From Calothrix sp. PCC 6303 (GTDB taxonomy: Bacteria > Cyanobacteriota > Cyanobacteriia > Cyanobacteriales > Nostocaceae): a DNA stretch of 64,000 bases. The position numbers were made by a program, and so were the translations under genes. Every line of letters begins with the position of its first letter. Position 1 is the first letter of the stretch. Under the pieces are notes generated by a model. The model was not told where the DNA came from. It searched no databases and saw only the letters and a list, made by a program, of their open reading frames with translations. Positions 18,684 to 27,429 of this stretch are shown piece after piece. The stretch lies in assembly GCF_000317435.1 (NCBI RefSeq), contig NC_019751.1:6386001-6450000 (forward strand), read 5' to 3'.

Positions 18684-19586
18684 TTATTTTGCCAGACTTC
18701 TAACAATTTCGAGAAATACTGATAATACGGGTGGAGGGTTATTTGATTTCCAAGCAATGCCTAATCCTGCAATCGGTGCTTCCGGAATCAATTGACGATA
18801 AATAACCCCGGTTCGTTGGAAGTTTCTGACATGGGATGGTAACAACGAAATCCCCATTCCCGCAGCCACAAACCCCAACATCACCTGCATTTCCCTCGCT
18901 GCACAGACTACATTGGGACGTAAACCAGCACCTTGATAAATATCAAAAATCTGTTCGTGTAATCCGCAACCTCGATCACGGGATGCTAAGATTAACGGCT
19001 CATTCGCAAGTGATGCGATCGCTATTTCTGATTGTGCAGCTAAAGGGTGGTTTTCTGGTAAAGCTAATACTAGGGGTTCTTGCAGCAAGATTTCCACCTC
19101 TAAGCTTGCGTCGGTGATAGGTGGAATCACAAAACCCACATCCAGATTATTTTCAGCGATGGCAATGACTTGTTGACTTGTTTCCATTGGTTGCATAATC
19201 ACCTCTACACCCGGAAAGCGATCGCGGAATGCTTTAATAGCAAGTGGTATCACATCGTATACCGATGATCCTTGAAATCCCACGGTTAACTGACCAATTT
19301 CTCCACGACTAGCTCTTTGCAGTACACGTATCCCTTGATCAAAACGAGCTAAAATTTGCTCAACTTCTATAACAAAAACTTGACCGAGTGCAGTTAATTT
19401 TATTTGACGGTGGTTACGTTCAAATAGTATAATGCAAAGCTCTTTTTCGAGATTTTGGATCTGACGACTGAGGGACGGTTGGGTAATATTTAATCTTTCT
19501 GCTGCACGACCAAAATTTAATTCCTCTGCTACCGCTAAAAAATATCTCAAGTGACGCAATTCAATATTTTGATGATTTTGATTCAT
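18684..19586 (-). CDS. LysR family transcriptional regulator
   Basis: A 300-residue LTTR. The N-terminal winged helix-turn-helix ELRHLRYFLAVAEELNFGRAAERLNITQPSLSRQI is at 9-43, and the periplasmic-binding-like effector domain is from about 90 on. Members of this shape often answer to aromatic or oxidised small molecules. The gene is divergent from azoR with a 119-base spacer, the usual layout in which an LTTR controls its neighbour. I therefore infer that it regulates azoR and perhaps the porin. The ligand is unknown. Confidence 0.92.
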   Translation of the reverse strand: MNQNHQNIELRHLRYFLAVAEELNFGRAAERLNITQPSLSRQIQNLEKELCIILFERNHRQIKLTALGQVFVIEVEQILARFDQGIRVLQRASRGEIGQLTVGFQGSSVYDVIPLAIKAFRDRFPGVEVIMQPMETSQQVIAIAENNLDVGFVIPPITDASLEVEILLQEPLVLALPENHPLAAQSEIAIASLANEPLILASRDRGCGLHEQIFDIYQGAGLRPNVVCAAREMQVMLGFVAAGMGISLLPSHVRNFQRTGVIYRQLIPEAPIAGLGIAWKSNNPPPVLSVFLEIVRSLAK

Positions 19587-19705
19587 GCTTAAAAACTATC
19601 GATTACTAGCAAAGAAAGTATTGGACTAGAAAACAGGCATTATTCTAGAGTATTAAAGAATGTGGTAAATGCTGAATATAGTTTTTAGGGTACAAGGTCA
19701 AAAAG

Positions 19706-20332
19706 ATGGTAAAAGTTCTACATATTGATACTAGTCCCAGAGGGGAACGTTCTCACTCACGCAATTTAGCCAGTGAATTTGTAGCAAATTGGAAAAATTC
19801 TTATCTAGACTCCACAATTACCTACCGAGATATCGGACACCAAATTATCCCCCCTGTCAGCGAAACCTGGATAGCAGCAGCATTTTCTTCCCCAGACACC
19901 CACACACCAGAATTAACCACAGCATTGCAACTTTCCAACGAATTAATTGACGAGTTGGTTGAATGCGATCGCTATATTTTTAGCGTGCCGATGTACAATT
20001 TTGGCATTCCCGCAAATTTTAAAGCATATATTGACCAGGTTTGTCGGGTTGGACGCACTTTCGTGGTTAATCAACAAGGTGCTTATGAGGGATTATTAAC
20101 TGGTAAAAAAATGTTAGTAATTACTGCCAGAGGTGGTAGTTTTCCTGCGGGAACACCTGCGGCAAATTATGATTTTCAAGAACCTTATATTCGCACAGTT
20201 TTTGGCTTAATGGGTGTAACTGATATTGCTTTTGTTAATGCCGAAAATTTAGCAATGAAAGGTGAAGTGCGGGAGCAGTCTTTGCAACAAGCTAAGGAAA
20301 AATTAGCACAATTAATTACAGATTGGCATTAA
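19706..20332 (+). CDS. azoR: FMN-dependent NADH-azoreductase
   Basis: A 208-residue flavodoxin-fold quinone/azo reductase. It opens with VKVLHIDTSPRGERSHSRNL, where SPRG..SHS binds the FMN phosphate. VPMYNFGIPANFKAYIDQVCR at about 95-115 and TARGGSF at about 145-151 complete the FMN pocket. AzoR enzymes reduce quinones and azo dyes by two electrons with NADH and guard against thiol and quinone stress. It is divergent from a LysR gene. The stop is followed directly by the ATG of the porin frame, so the two were one operon. Confidence 0.92.
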   Translation: MVKVLHIDTSPRGERSHSRNLASEFVANWKNSYLDSTITYRDIGHQIIPPVSETWIAAAFSSPDTHTPELTTALQLSNELIDELVECDRYIFSVPMYNFGIPANFKAYIDQVCRVGRTFVVNQQGAYEGLLTGKKMLVITARGGSFPAGTPAANYDFQEPYIRTVFGLMGVTDIAFVNAENLAMKGEVREQSLQQAKEKLAQLITDWH

Positions 20333-21892
20333 ATGCAGCAAGTTAAATTTCCATCTGTTTTCGCAATATTTTTCCTAACCAGTATAGTGATGGGTTTCAC
20401 AGTTAATCCATCACTTGCAGATACCAACAATGAATTTAATCCAGTTACTTCCGTCAGTCAGTTAAAAGATATTCAACCCACCGACTGGGCATTTCAAGCA
20501 TTACAATCTTTGGTGGAAAGATACGGTGTAATTGCTGGATATTCTGATGGAACTTTTCGAGGAAAAAATCCTATTACTCGCTATGAGTTTGCAGCAGGTT
20601 TAAATGCTGCTTTAAGTAGGATTAATGAATTAATTAGTACAGGTCAAGAAAATTTAGTTTCACAGGAAGATTTAACTACATTACAACGTTTGCAAACCGA
20701 ATTTGCCGATTAATTAGCCACATTACGCACCAGAATTGATGTATTAGAAACCCGCAACGCAGAAATTGCAGCAAATCAGTTTTCCACCACTACCAAATTA
20801 ACGGGACAGGTGATAATGGCTGTAAATTCGGGTGAATTTGCTGGAGACAAAATCATTGCTCCTAGAGGTGCAGTAATTAGTCAAAATCACCCCAATTCAA
20901 CTTTTATTTACCGCACAAGTTTGGATTTTAATAGTAGCTTTAAAGGTTCAGACTTACTCAAAATTCGCTTAGTTACTGGAAGTGATGGGGCAAATGATAG
21001 TGCTACAGGCTTTCTCGAACCAAATTTTGGTAGTGTTTTAGATTATTCAGTTCAAGGACGAAATAATCAAATTAGTCTAGCTCGTTTATATTACACCTTT
21101 GCCCCAAATCCAGATTTAAAAGTCACGATTGGACCTGCATTAGTTGCGCCAGATTTTGTTGACAAAAATCGCTATGCTAATGTTAGTTTTAGGGATTTTT
21201 CTACCCAAGCTTTTGCGAACAACTTTATTTTATTACCGAGAGCCGGAGGTGGAGGTGCTGTAATAGACTGGCATCCCAAAGGCAGTTCAATTAAACTACG
21301 AGCCGCATATATAGCTGGAGATGCAACCAATCAACTACCCGATAATCAACGCTTAATTGGTGGTGGAGGTTCTCAAGATATTCGACTATTTCCGAATGCT
21401 GGAGGTGGTGCAGATGGGGATTTATTTGGAGATCCTTATCAAGGTTTTGCAGAGTTAGAATATTCCCCTAGCAAAGCTGTGAATATGCGTTTGCAATATA
21501 GTGGCGGAAAAATATTTGGAAGCACCTTTCAAGGAGTTGGTGTCAATTTTGACTATGCTTTGAATTTACAAATTGGTGTATTTGGTCGCTACGGTTATGC
21601 CAGTTATCCAAATACTAGTTTAGGTGACATTCATCCTCATTATTGGATGACAGGATTTAGCTTACAAGATTTGTTTGTTAAAGGAAGTATTTTGGGAGTT
21701 GCAATTGGTCAACCATTTATAGAAAGTGCGGTGGGAAATAGCACGCAAACTAATTATGAAATTTTTTATAACTTACCCGTGAATGACAATATTCGCGTCA
21801 CTCCATTACTCCAAATTGTCACAAATCCCAGCAATCAAGCTGATAACGGCAGGATTATTAGTGGGACATTGCGGACAGTATTTTCATTTTAA
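20333..21892 (+). pseudogene. SLH-domain iron-uptake porin (OprB-like), broken by a nonsense codon
   Basis: Two frames, 20333-20713 and 20810-21892, are parts of one gene in the same reading frame. The first encodes a signal peptide (cleavage near PSLADTN), an SLH domain (ITRYEFAAGLNAALSRINEL) and ends at ...LQTEFAD. A single TAA at 20711-20713 interrupts it. Translation then continues with LATLRTRIDVLETR, a coiled coil, into an OprB-type beta-barrel that ends with Phe (LRTVFSF). CAA or GAA is the likely ancestral codon. Intact relatives are major outer-membrane porins of cyanobacteria. Either the gene is dead or this is a sequencing error. Confidence 0.85.
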
Positions 21893-21948
21893 ATTAGGTT
21901 GACCAGTGATTCATTTAAAATCAAAATGTATTCGCAAAGGAAAATTAC

Positions 21949-22233
21949 ATGACCATTAGACTTGACCTCAAACCAGAAACAGAAGCTAGATTAATTGCTC
22001 AAGCTTCGGCACAAGGAATATCAGTAGAGCAATACCTACAATCATTAATCGAAAATAATTTTTTGCAAATTGATGGACAACATCGTATTCCCAAAACGGA
22101 AACTACTGAGGATTGGGTGAATTTGCTAGAACAATTTTGCAACAATCCAGCTTTGGCAAATGTACCACCTTTGTCAGATGAAGCAATTAGCCGCGAAAGT
22201 ATTTATCAGGAACGGGAAGATAGCCAGCTATGA
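21949..22233 (+). CDS. Antitoxin-like protein of a PIN toxin locus
   Basis: A 94-residue acidic protein with an N-terminal ribbon-helix-helix-like part (TIRLDLKPETEARLIAQASA, then GISVEQYLQSLIENNF). The C-terminus (EDWVNLLEQF...) would wrap the toxin. The stop overlaps the start of the PIN gene by four bases (ATGA), the usual antitoxin-first layout. It should neutralise the PIN RNase and repress its own promoter. The toxin is frameshifted, so the antitoxin may be an orphan now. Confidence 0.7.
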   Translation: MTIRLDLKPETEARLIAQASAQGISVEQYLQSLIENNFLQIDGQHRIPKTETTEDWVNLLEQFCNNPALANVPPLSDEAISRESIYQEREDSQL

Positions 22234-22675
22234 ACTATTTGGTAGATACCAATTTTCTGCTGCGTTTAGCTCAAAACACTAGCCCTTTCCAGCAATACAC
22301 TCGTAATGCTTACTCAAGCTTGCGAGCGCAAGGTGAAGTCTTAATGATTGTGCCACAAAATCTGGTTGAATTTTGGGCAGTTGCAACAAGACCCATAAAT
22401 GTTAATGGATTAGGTTTGTCGATTGAACTAGCATCTCAAGAATTATCCCAGATGAAACAGCTATTTCGGCTCCAACTTGATACCGAGAAATCTTGATGAT
22501 CTGGGAGCAACTTGTTGTCAAATATCAAGTAAAAGGTAAACAAGTACATGATACGCGATTAGTGGCGGCGATGATTGCTCATCAAATTACCCATCTACTG
22601 ACTTTTAACACCGATGATTTCAAACGCTTTACAGAGATTACAGTAATCGAACCACGGGATATTTCTACCATCTAA
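22230..22675 (+). pseudogene. PIN-domain toxin (VapC type), frameshifted
   Basis: The N-terminal part (22230-22496) has LVDTNFLLRLA with the first catalytic Asp and NLVEFWAVATRP with the Glu. It runs out at LDTEKS. The rest continues in another frame (22493-22675) with WEQLVVKYQVKGKQVHDTRLVAAM and FNTDDF, carrying the remaining acidic residues. Adding one base near 22486 restores a continuous PIN domain of about 148 residues through DTE-EILMIWEQL. A 1-nt deletion, or a sequencing error, is the simplest cause. If real, the RNase is dead. Confidence 0.82.
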
Positions 22676-22680
22676 AATTA

Positions 22681-23859
22681 ATGCTTAAATCCAATCCCAA
22701 CTCAATTTTTACTAAAGTCACCCTATTAGTAATTAGCACCCTCACAGTCATGTCAGGTGCGACCATCGCCCCATCCTTACCCGCGATGCGGGAACATTTT
22801 AGTAACGTTCCTAATGCAGATTATTTAGTCAGATTAGCCCTAACTTTACCTGCATTATTTATTGCATTAGGTGCGCCATTAGTTGGGATTATTATTGATA
22901 AACTTGGACGTAAACCCTTATTAATTATCGCTTTAATTATCTACGGAATTGCCGGAAGTTCCGGTTTAGTTCTCAATAGTTTGAACTTCATTTTAGTTGG
23001 TAGGGCATTACTGGGAATTAGTGTAGCTGGAATTATGACCACCGCTACAACCCTAATTGCAGATTACTACATTGGGGCAGTAAGGGCGCAATTTTTAGGA
23101 TTACAAGCCGCATTTATGGGTTTGGGAGGTGTGTTTTTCCTCTCCTTTGGTGGTTTTATTGCTGATATCAATTGGCGTTATCCCTTCGGTATTTACTCAT
23201 TTTCGTTGCTGCTGGTTCCCTGTGCGGTATTTTTCCTGACAGAACCAGAACGCAACCAAGCAATAAACCCAAATCAAGGAATAGTTTCAGAGACTCCCCA
23301 GAGTTTGCCCGTGAACTTAGTAATTATCACTTATGGAATTGGTATATTAACCCAGATTGTATTTTATTTAATTCCCGTCCAACTACCTTTTTATCTGAAA
23401 CAACTATTCAGTGCTGGTGCGTCTCAAAGTGGACTTGCGATCGCACTCGCAACTTTGTTCTCTGCTATGGCTTCTTTGTTATACAGACAAATCAAGGCAA
23501 AACTCAGCTTTACCGCTATTTACGGCATTGCTTTCCTAAATATGGGGATTGGTTACTGCTTCATTAGTTTGGGAACAGCCTATCCAGTAGTATTGTTAGG
23601 GTTAGCTGTGGCAGGTTCTGGTTTAGGCTTATTAATGCCAAATATGAATTTTTGCTTGACTTCCGTTACACCTGATGCAATGCGAGGGAAAATTTTAAGC
23701 GGGGTGACAACATCACTATTTTTAGGACAGTTTCTCTCACCGTTATTGAGTCAACCTATAAGTAGCAGATTGGGTTTAGCCACCACCTACGCATCTGCAG
23801 GAGGATTTATGTTAGTTTTGGCTGCGATCGCGTTAGTTACTTTGTGGAAATGGCGTTAA
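22681..23859 (+). CDS. MFS transporter
   Basis: A 392-residue major facilitator with about twelve membrane helices. The motif-A-like loop GIIIDKLGRKPLLIIALI is between helices 2 and 3 (about 72-89). The N-terminal SGATIAPSLPAM resembles drug/H+ antiporters of the 12-helix group. There is no clue to the substrate; export of small hydrophobic compounds is the common role. It starts three bases after the broken PIN gene, probably read from the same transcript. Confidence 0.85.
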   Translation: MLKSNPNSIFTKVTLLVISTLTVMSGATIAPSLPAMREHFSNVPNADYLVRLALTLPALFIALGAPLVGIIIDKLGRKPLLIIALIIYGIAGSSGLVLNSLNFILVGRALLGISVAGIMTTATTLIADYYIGAVRAQFLGLQAAFMGLGGVFFLSFGGFIADINWRYPFGIYSFSLLLVPCAVFFLTEPERNQAINPNQGIVSETPQSLPVNLVIITYGIGILTQIVFYLIPVQLPFYLKQLFSAGASQSGLAIALATLFSAMASLLYRQIKAKLSFTAIYGIAFLNMGIGYCFISLGTAYPVVLLGLAVAGSGLGLLMPNMNFCLTSVTPDAMRGKILSGVTTSLFLGQFLSPLLSQPISSRLGLATTYASAGGFMLVLAAIALVTLWKWR

Positions 23860-23894
23860 TTTCCCAAACGTATTTACGACATATTTCGCAGACA

Positions 23895-23928
23895 GCTTGT
23901 GCATCTCCACCCATACCTACAAATCGAT
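23895..23928. repeat. Direct repeat, left of the Rpn gene
   Basis: A 34-bp sequence beginning GCTTGTGCATCTCCACCCAT and ending AATCGAT. It matches 24850-24883 at 29 of 34 positions, and all five differences are transitions. It lies between the MFS gene and the start of the Rpn gene. Confidence 0.8.
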
Positions 23929-23975
23929 TTATCCCCACTTAATAATATAATCATCATATTAATTGGGTTATTATT

Positions 23976-24788
23976 GTGAGTTTTGATAATGTCTGTAAAG
24001 TGCTGGCAGAAAAATATCCAGCAGATTTTGTTAGGTGGTTAATTGCTGAAGAATCTACCAATGTTAAGGTATTAAAAACTGAGTTAAGTTTAGAACCAAT
24101 TCGTGCAGATTCTGTGACTTTTCTACAAACCGCTAATCAGATTTTGCATATTGAATTTCAGACTTTAACACAGTCAAATCCAGCGATTCCTTTCCGAATG
24201 CTGGATTATTCTGTGAGGTTAAAACGTCAATACAAGTGTCCAGTTGTACAGGTTGTAATATTTTTGCAGCAGACGGATGATGAAATTGCTTTTACTGAAG
24301 AATATGTGGATGATACAACTAGACATCGCTATCGTGCAGTAAGAATGTGGGAGCAAGATTCCAGCTTATTTTTGAGTAATTCGGCATTGTTACCGTTAGC
24401 ACCTTTGTGTCGAACTGATTCTCCACGAGATTTATTATCGCAGGTTGCTCAGGAAGTCGCTAAAATTTCAGATAGGGAGACAAGGCAAAATACGGCAGCA
24501 TATATTGAGATTTTAGCAGGTTTGCGGTTTGAGAAGGGTTTGATTCGTCAGTTATTAAGTGAGGATATTATGCAAGAATCGGTTATTTATCAGGATATTT
24601 TGCAGAAAGGTGAGGAACGTACAATCATACGTCAGCTTAATCGACGTTTTGGTGAAATAGATTTGTCATTAATTGATCAGATTAAACTGTTACCTATTGA
24701 AAAACTAGATACTTTGGCAGAAGCGTTACTAGATTTTTCAGCTTTATCTGATTTAGTTGCTTGGCTTGAGCAAAATACGAGCATTTAA
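23976..24788 (+). CDS. Rpn-family (PD-(D/E)XK) recombination-promoting nuclease / putative transposase
   Basis: A 270-residue protein of the Rpn/YhgA-like group. The nuclease core has LKTELSLEPIRADSV at about 23-37 and ILHIEFQTLTQSNP at about 47-60, with the E-x-Q acid/base pair of this family. The C-terminus contains IRQLNRRFGEIDLSLIDQIK, the DUF4351-type helix region. Rpn proteins cut DNA, promote RecA-independent recombination and have been linked to phage defence. The start is GTG. The gene is bracketed by 34-bp direct repeats, so it may have moved as a unit. Confidence 0.85.
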   Translation: MSFDNVCKVLAEKYPADFVRWLIAEESTNVKVLKTELSLEPIRADSVTFLQTANQILHIEFQTLTQSNPAIPFRMLDYSVRLKRQYKCPVVQVVIFLQQTDDEIAFTEEYVDDTTRHRYRAVRMWEQDSSLFLSNSALLPLAPLCRTDSPRDLLSQVAQEVAKISDRETRQNTAAYIEILAGLRFEKGLIRQLLSEDIMQESVIYQDILQKGEERTIIRQLNRRFGEIDLSLIDQIKLLPIEKLDTLAEALLDFSALSDLVAWLEQNTSI

Positions 24789-24849
24789 GTAATCGTAGGG
24801 AAAATGTTGGGTTACGACGCATTGAAGATTATTCATTAAATTTACAGAT

Positions 24850-24883
24850 GCTTATGCGTCTTCACCCATATCTACGAATCGAT
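24850..24883. repeat. Direct repeat, right of the Rpn gene
   Basis: Second copy of the 34-bp repeat (GCTTATGCGTCTTCACCCAT ... AATCGAT), between the Rpn stop and the 3' end of the caspase gene, in the same orientation as the left copy. Confidence 0.8.
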
Positions 24884-24921
24884 GTGATCGCACTAATCAA
24901 TGCGATCCTAACAATTCAGCT

Positions 24922-26817
24922 TTACAAGTCTAGACGATCAAAAATAGCTGGTACACACGCCCAACCTCCACCAAAGTCATGGTACTTTCCCTCCCCTAAA
25001 CCTACTGTTCCAGGAAGGTGTCCTTCGGGGGCATTAATTTCAAAAGTCAGGTCTGTGTAGTTGAGCCATTTTGCAAATACATTGTTTAGGTTTTGTTCTT
25101 TTAATCCGAACTTTTTATTAATGTCTTCTGAAAATTCTACTATACTCTTCCCTATAGGTGATTTATACGTCCGCCAACCAACCCGATCGCCAAACTTAGT
25201 GTAGTCTTGATCTACACTTTCCCAAATGCGCTTTTGCACACTAAAACCAAAGCGTCCATGACTGTATTTCACCCATAGTCCGTCAATAGTGCGTAATTCA
25301 GCGATAGGAAAGTTGTTGATAGACCCAAAATCAAGCCAGTCTTCTTTTTCTCTTCCAACGACTTTGAGCATCACGACTAGAGTTTCTCGATCTGCTTTTT
25401 TCCACTCTCCAGCTTTGAGTAAATCACACAACTGTGCATAGTTTATACCCTTCTCATAACTGACATCATCATTCTCCTGATTTGCTTTTGTCGTGGTTGT
25501 TTGAGTATATTGTCGTTCTTCTTGTTGTTTCTGGTACTCTGCTTGTTTTGCTGTTAAAATTAATGCTTCAATTCTCTCTACATCTTCATCCTTCAGTCCT
25601 AATGATTGTTGAAAATGTTTTACCCCATTGCGGACATATTCATCCAATGGATACTTTGCTTTAATTGCTTTTGTCAATTCCTGCTCATAATACCGCAGGC
25701 TATTTTCATATTCTTCTTTTTCTTGTTGTTTTTGTATCTGAAGCTGTTTTCGATATTCTGCTTGTTTACCAGATGTAACTTCTAACTCAATTGATGCGAC
25801 ATCTTCATCCGTAAGACCTAAAACATCCTGTTGATAATCTTTTAGCATCTTAAGAGTATGTTCATCGAGTGGATATTTTTGCTCAACTATCTCCAAAAAA
25901 GTTTGTTTGTAGGTTTCCAAGTTTAAAAACCGTCTGCGTAAAGGTTCTAAGACTTCACTTTCGATTTGTCCAGCTTTTTCATCTGGAATTCCAAGCATTT
26001 TCCGTTTGGGTTTTAAAATTAAGTAGGAAAGTTTACTAAGTTCACCATTTTGGGCATATTGTTCAACCAGCTTGCGATACTCTGCCTCTGGATTCTTTGG
26101 CGCATTGGCTAGTAAAATATTAAACCCTTCTTTATCCAGAATAATCTCTGGCATCATCTTAGGCTTTACAGCTTGAACTTTTGCCTTAGCGTAAGCGTGT
26201 AGTTCCTGTGTATGAATATTACCATCGTTGTCTGTGTCTGCTGCACCTGTCTCAATTCCCTCAACTAAATACTGAGTGTAGAGGGAAAGTGTTGAACCTT
26301 CTTGTTCAAATGACGTTTGAGTTGCACTTGAAGATGTGAGAACAACTCGCCCCTCCGCGCCTAGCTGCTTTTTGATATCGACACCGACACTTTTTGTCCG
26401 CCAACCTTGACGGAACGAACCACTGTAGCAAGTATCCAAAATCAAAACTTGCCGTTTAGCATAGCAATTATTTGATTGTCCTTGAATAAAACTTGCGTCT
26501 ACAGCAGTAGCTTCAAAATCGTCTTTAGCTGTATTTTTAGTAGCTAAATATAGATGCTCTTGATCATTAGTAATACCATGACCAGAGAAAAAGAATAATA
26601 CTAAATCATCTTTAGAAGCTCCTTTAAACAGCTTTTGAATTGCCTGTCGCATAGCGATCGCATCGGGATTCAGCAGTCGTTTAACCTGCTCAAAACCTCC
26701 CAGGTTGGGGTTTTGCAAAACTCGTTCCATAGCTTCCACATCATTGAGTGCAGATGACAGGGGAGGAATACCTTCACCGTACTCACTGACTCCAATCAGC
26801 AGCGCTATCTTAGCCAT
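24922..26817 (-). CDS. Caspase-family peptidase with C-terminal GUN4 domain
   Basis: A 631-residue protein from the ATG at 26817 (MAKIALLIGVSEYG). The N-terminal C14 caspase domain has the catalytic His in FFFSGHG (H80) and Cys in LDTCYSGSF (C130), both intact, so it should be an active orthocaspase-like protease. The middle (about 240-440) is helical, with repeated units of the form KYPLDE...LGL.DEDV..IE...KQAEY. The last 165 residues are a GUN4 domain (YAQLCDLLKAGEWKKADRET), a tetrapyrrole-binding fold often reused in cyanobacterial signalling. It overlaps the EACC1-like gene by eight bases. This layout matches conflict systems with a constant component and a protease effector. Confidence 0.9.
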   Translation of the reverse strand: MAKIALLIGVSEYGEGIPPLSSALNDVEAMERVLQNPNLGGFEQVKRLLNPDAIAMRQAIQKLFKGASKDDLVLFFFSGHGITNDQEHLYLATKNTAKDDFEATAVDASFIQGQSNNCYAKRQVLILDTCYSGSFRQGWRTKSVGVDIKKQLGAEGRVVLTSSSATQTSFEQEGSTLSLYTQYLVEGIETGAADTDNDGNIHTQELHAYAKAKVQAVKPKMMPEIILDKEGFNILLANAPKNPEAEYRKLVEQYAQNGELSKLSYLILKPKRKMLGIPDEKAGQIESEVLEPLRRRFLNLETYKQTFLEIVEQKYPLDEHTLKMLKDYQQDVLGLTDEDVASIELEVTSGKQAEYRKQLQIQKQQEKEEYENSLRYYEQELTKAIKAKYPLDEYVRNGVKHFQQSLGLKDEDVERIEALILTAKQAEYQKQQEERQYTQTTTTKANQENDDVSYEKGINYAQLCDLLKAGEWKKADRETLVVMLKVVGREKEDWLDFGSINNFPIAELRTIDGLWVKYSHGRFGFSVQKRIWESVDQDYTKFGDRVGWRTYKSPIGKSIVEFSEDINKKFGLKEQNLNNVFAKWLNYTDLTFEINAPEGHLPGTVGLGEGKYHDFGGGWACVPAIFDRLDL

Positions 26818-27217
26818 TACCGCCACCCATTGCTGCTAATAGGTCTTTGGCTATTCTTTCAGCTTCTAGTAGTTCTTGTCGGCTTTTAGCTTCGATGTTG
26901 ACTTCTTTATCGCCAAGTTTGACACTAATTTTCATCGGTTTGTCACCCAAGCGATCGCCCAAAAAGCTTAAAAACCCTTTGATATTTTTTATACTTACCT
27001 CAGCCGTCAGCACTCCGATTAAAGTCGCAAATCCTGGCTTGCTTCCTGCTTCTGGGTTCAAATCTTCGGCACGATCGGCTTTTTCCACCTCATCCAGTTC
27101 CCGAATTTCCCGCAGCAGCTTAGTTGCCATTTTTTGCCGTCTCTCATCATCCAACTCTGGATCATCAATGGCAAAGGTAAATTTAATCGTGGGTTCGCCT
27201 GTCATCGTCCACTCCAA
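26810..27217 (-). CDS. Effector-associated constant component EACC1-like protein
   Basis: A 135-residue acidic protein. It has an N-terminal charged helix (DDERRQKMATKLLREIREL), a hydrophobic linker (GFATLIGVLTAEVS), then a beta-rich end KISVKLGDKEVNIEAKSRQE and a glycine-rich tail. This shape fits the small EACC1 proteins encoded just before caspase and other effectors in the NTP-dependent conflict systems described by Kaur, Aravind and colleagues. Its stop overlaps the caspase start, so expression is coupled. The biochemical role is not known. The assignment rests on pattern and position. Confidence 0.75.
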   Translation of the reverse strand: MEWTMTGEPTIKFTFAIDDPELDDERRQKMATKLLREIRELDEVEKADRAEDLNPEAGSKPGFATLIGVLTAEVSIKNIKGFLSFLGDRLGDKPMKISVKLGDKEVNIEAKSRQELLEAERIAKDLLAAMGGGNG

Positions 27218-27298
27218 CGTTCCGTAATATACGCAGTTATAATATACACATTAAAATTCTACAATTCCGGTCAGGAAAAAGATAGTCTTCATGGGAAG

Positions 27299-27379
27299 CT
27301 TGGCAAAAATGACTTTTGCCAAGAAATGTTTCGGCAAATTTACAAACGATACAAATTTTTGCCTGACTTTTTGCCAAGA
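27299..27379. promoter_or_regulatory. Three copies of a TTGGCAAAA-type site
   Basis: CTTGGCAAAA at 27299-27308 and its inverse TTTTGCCAAG at 27314-27323 form a 10-bp inverted repeat with a 5-nt centre. A third, CTTTTTGCCAAGA, is at 27367-27379. All lie between the divergent EACC1 gene and the membrane protein at 27430. This looks like an operator or a stable hairpin. Confidence 0.5.
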
Positions 27380-27429
27380 TGATATGATTTCCCAATATTT
27401 CCCACCACAATCACTGGGTAATAGTCGGC

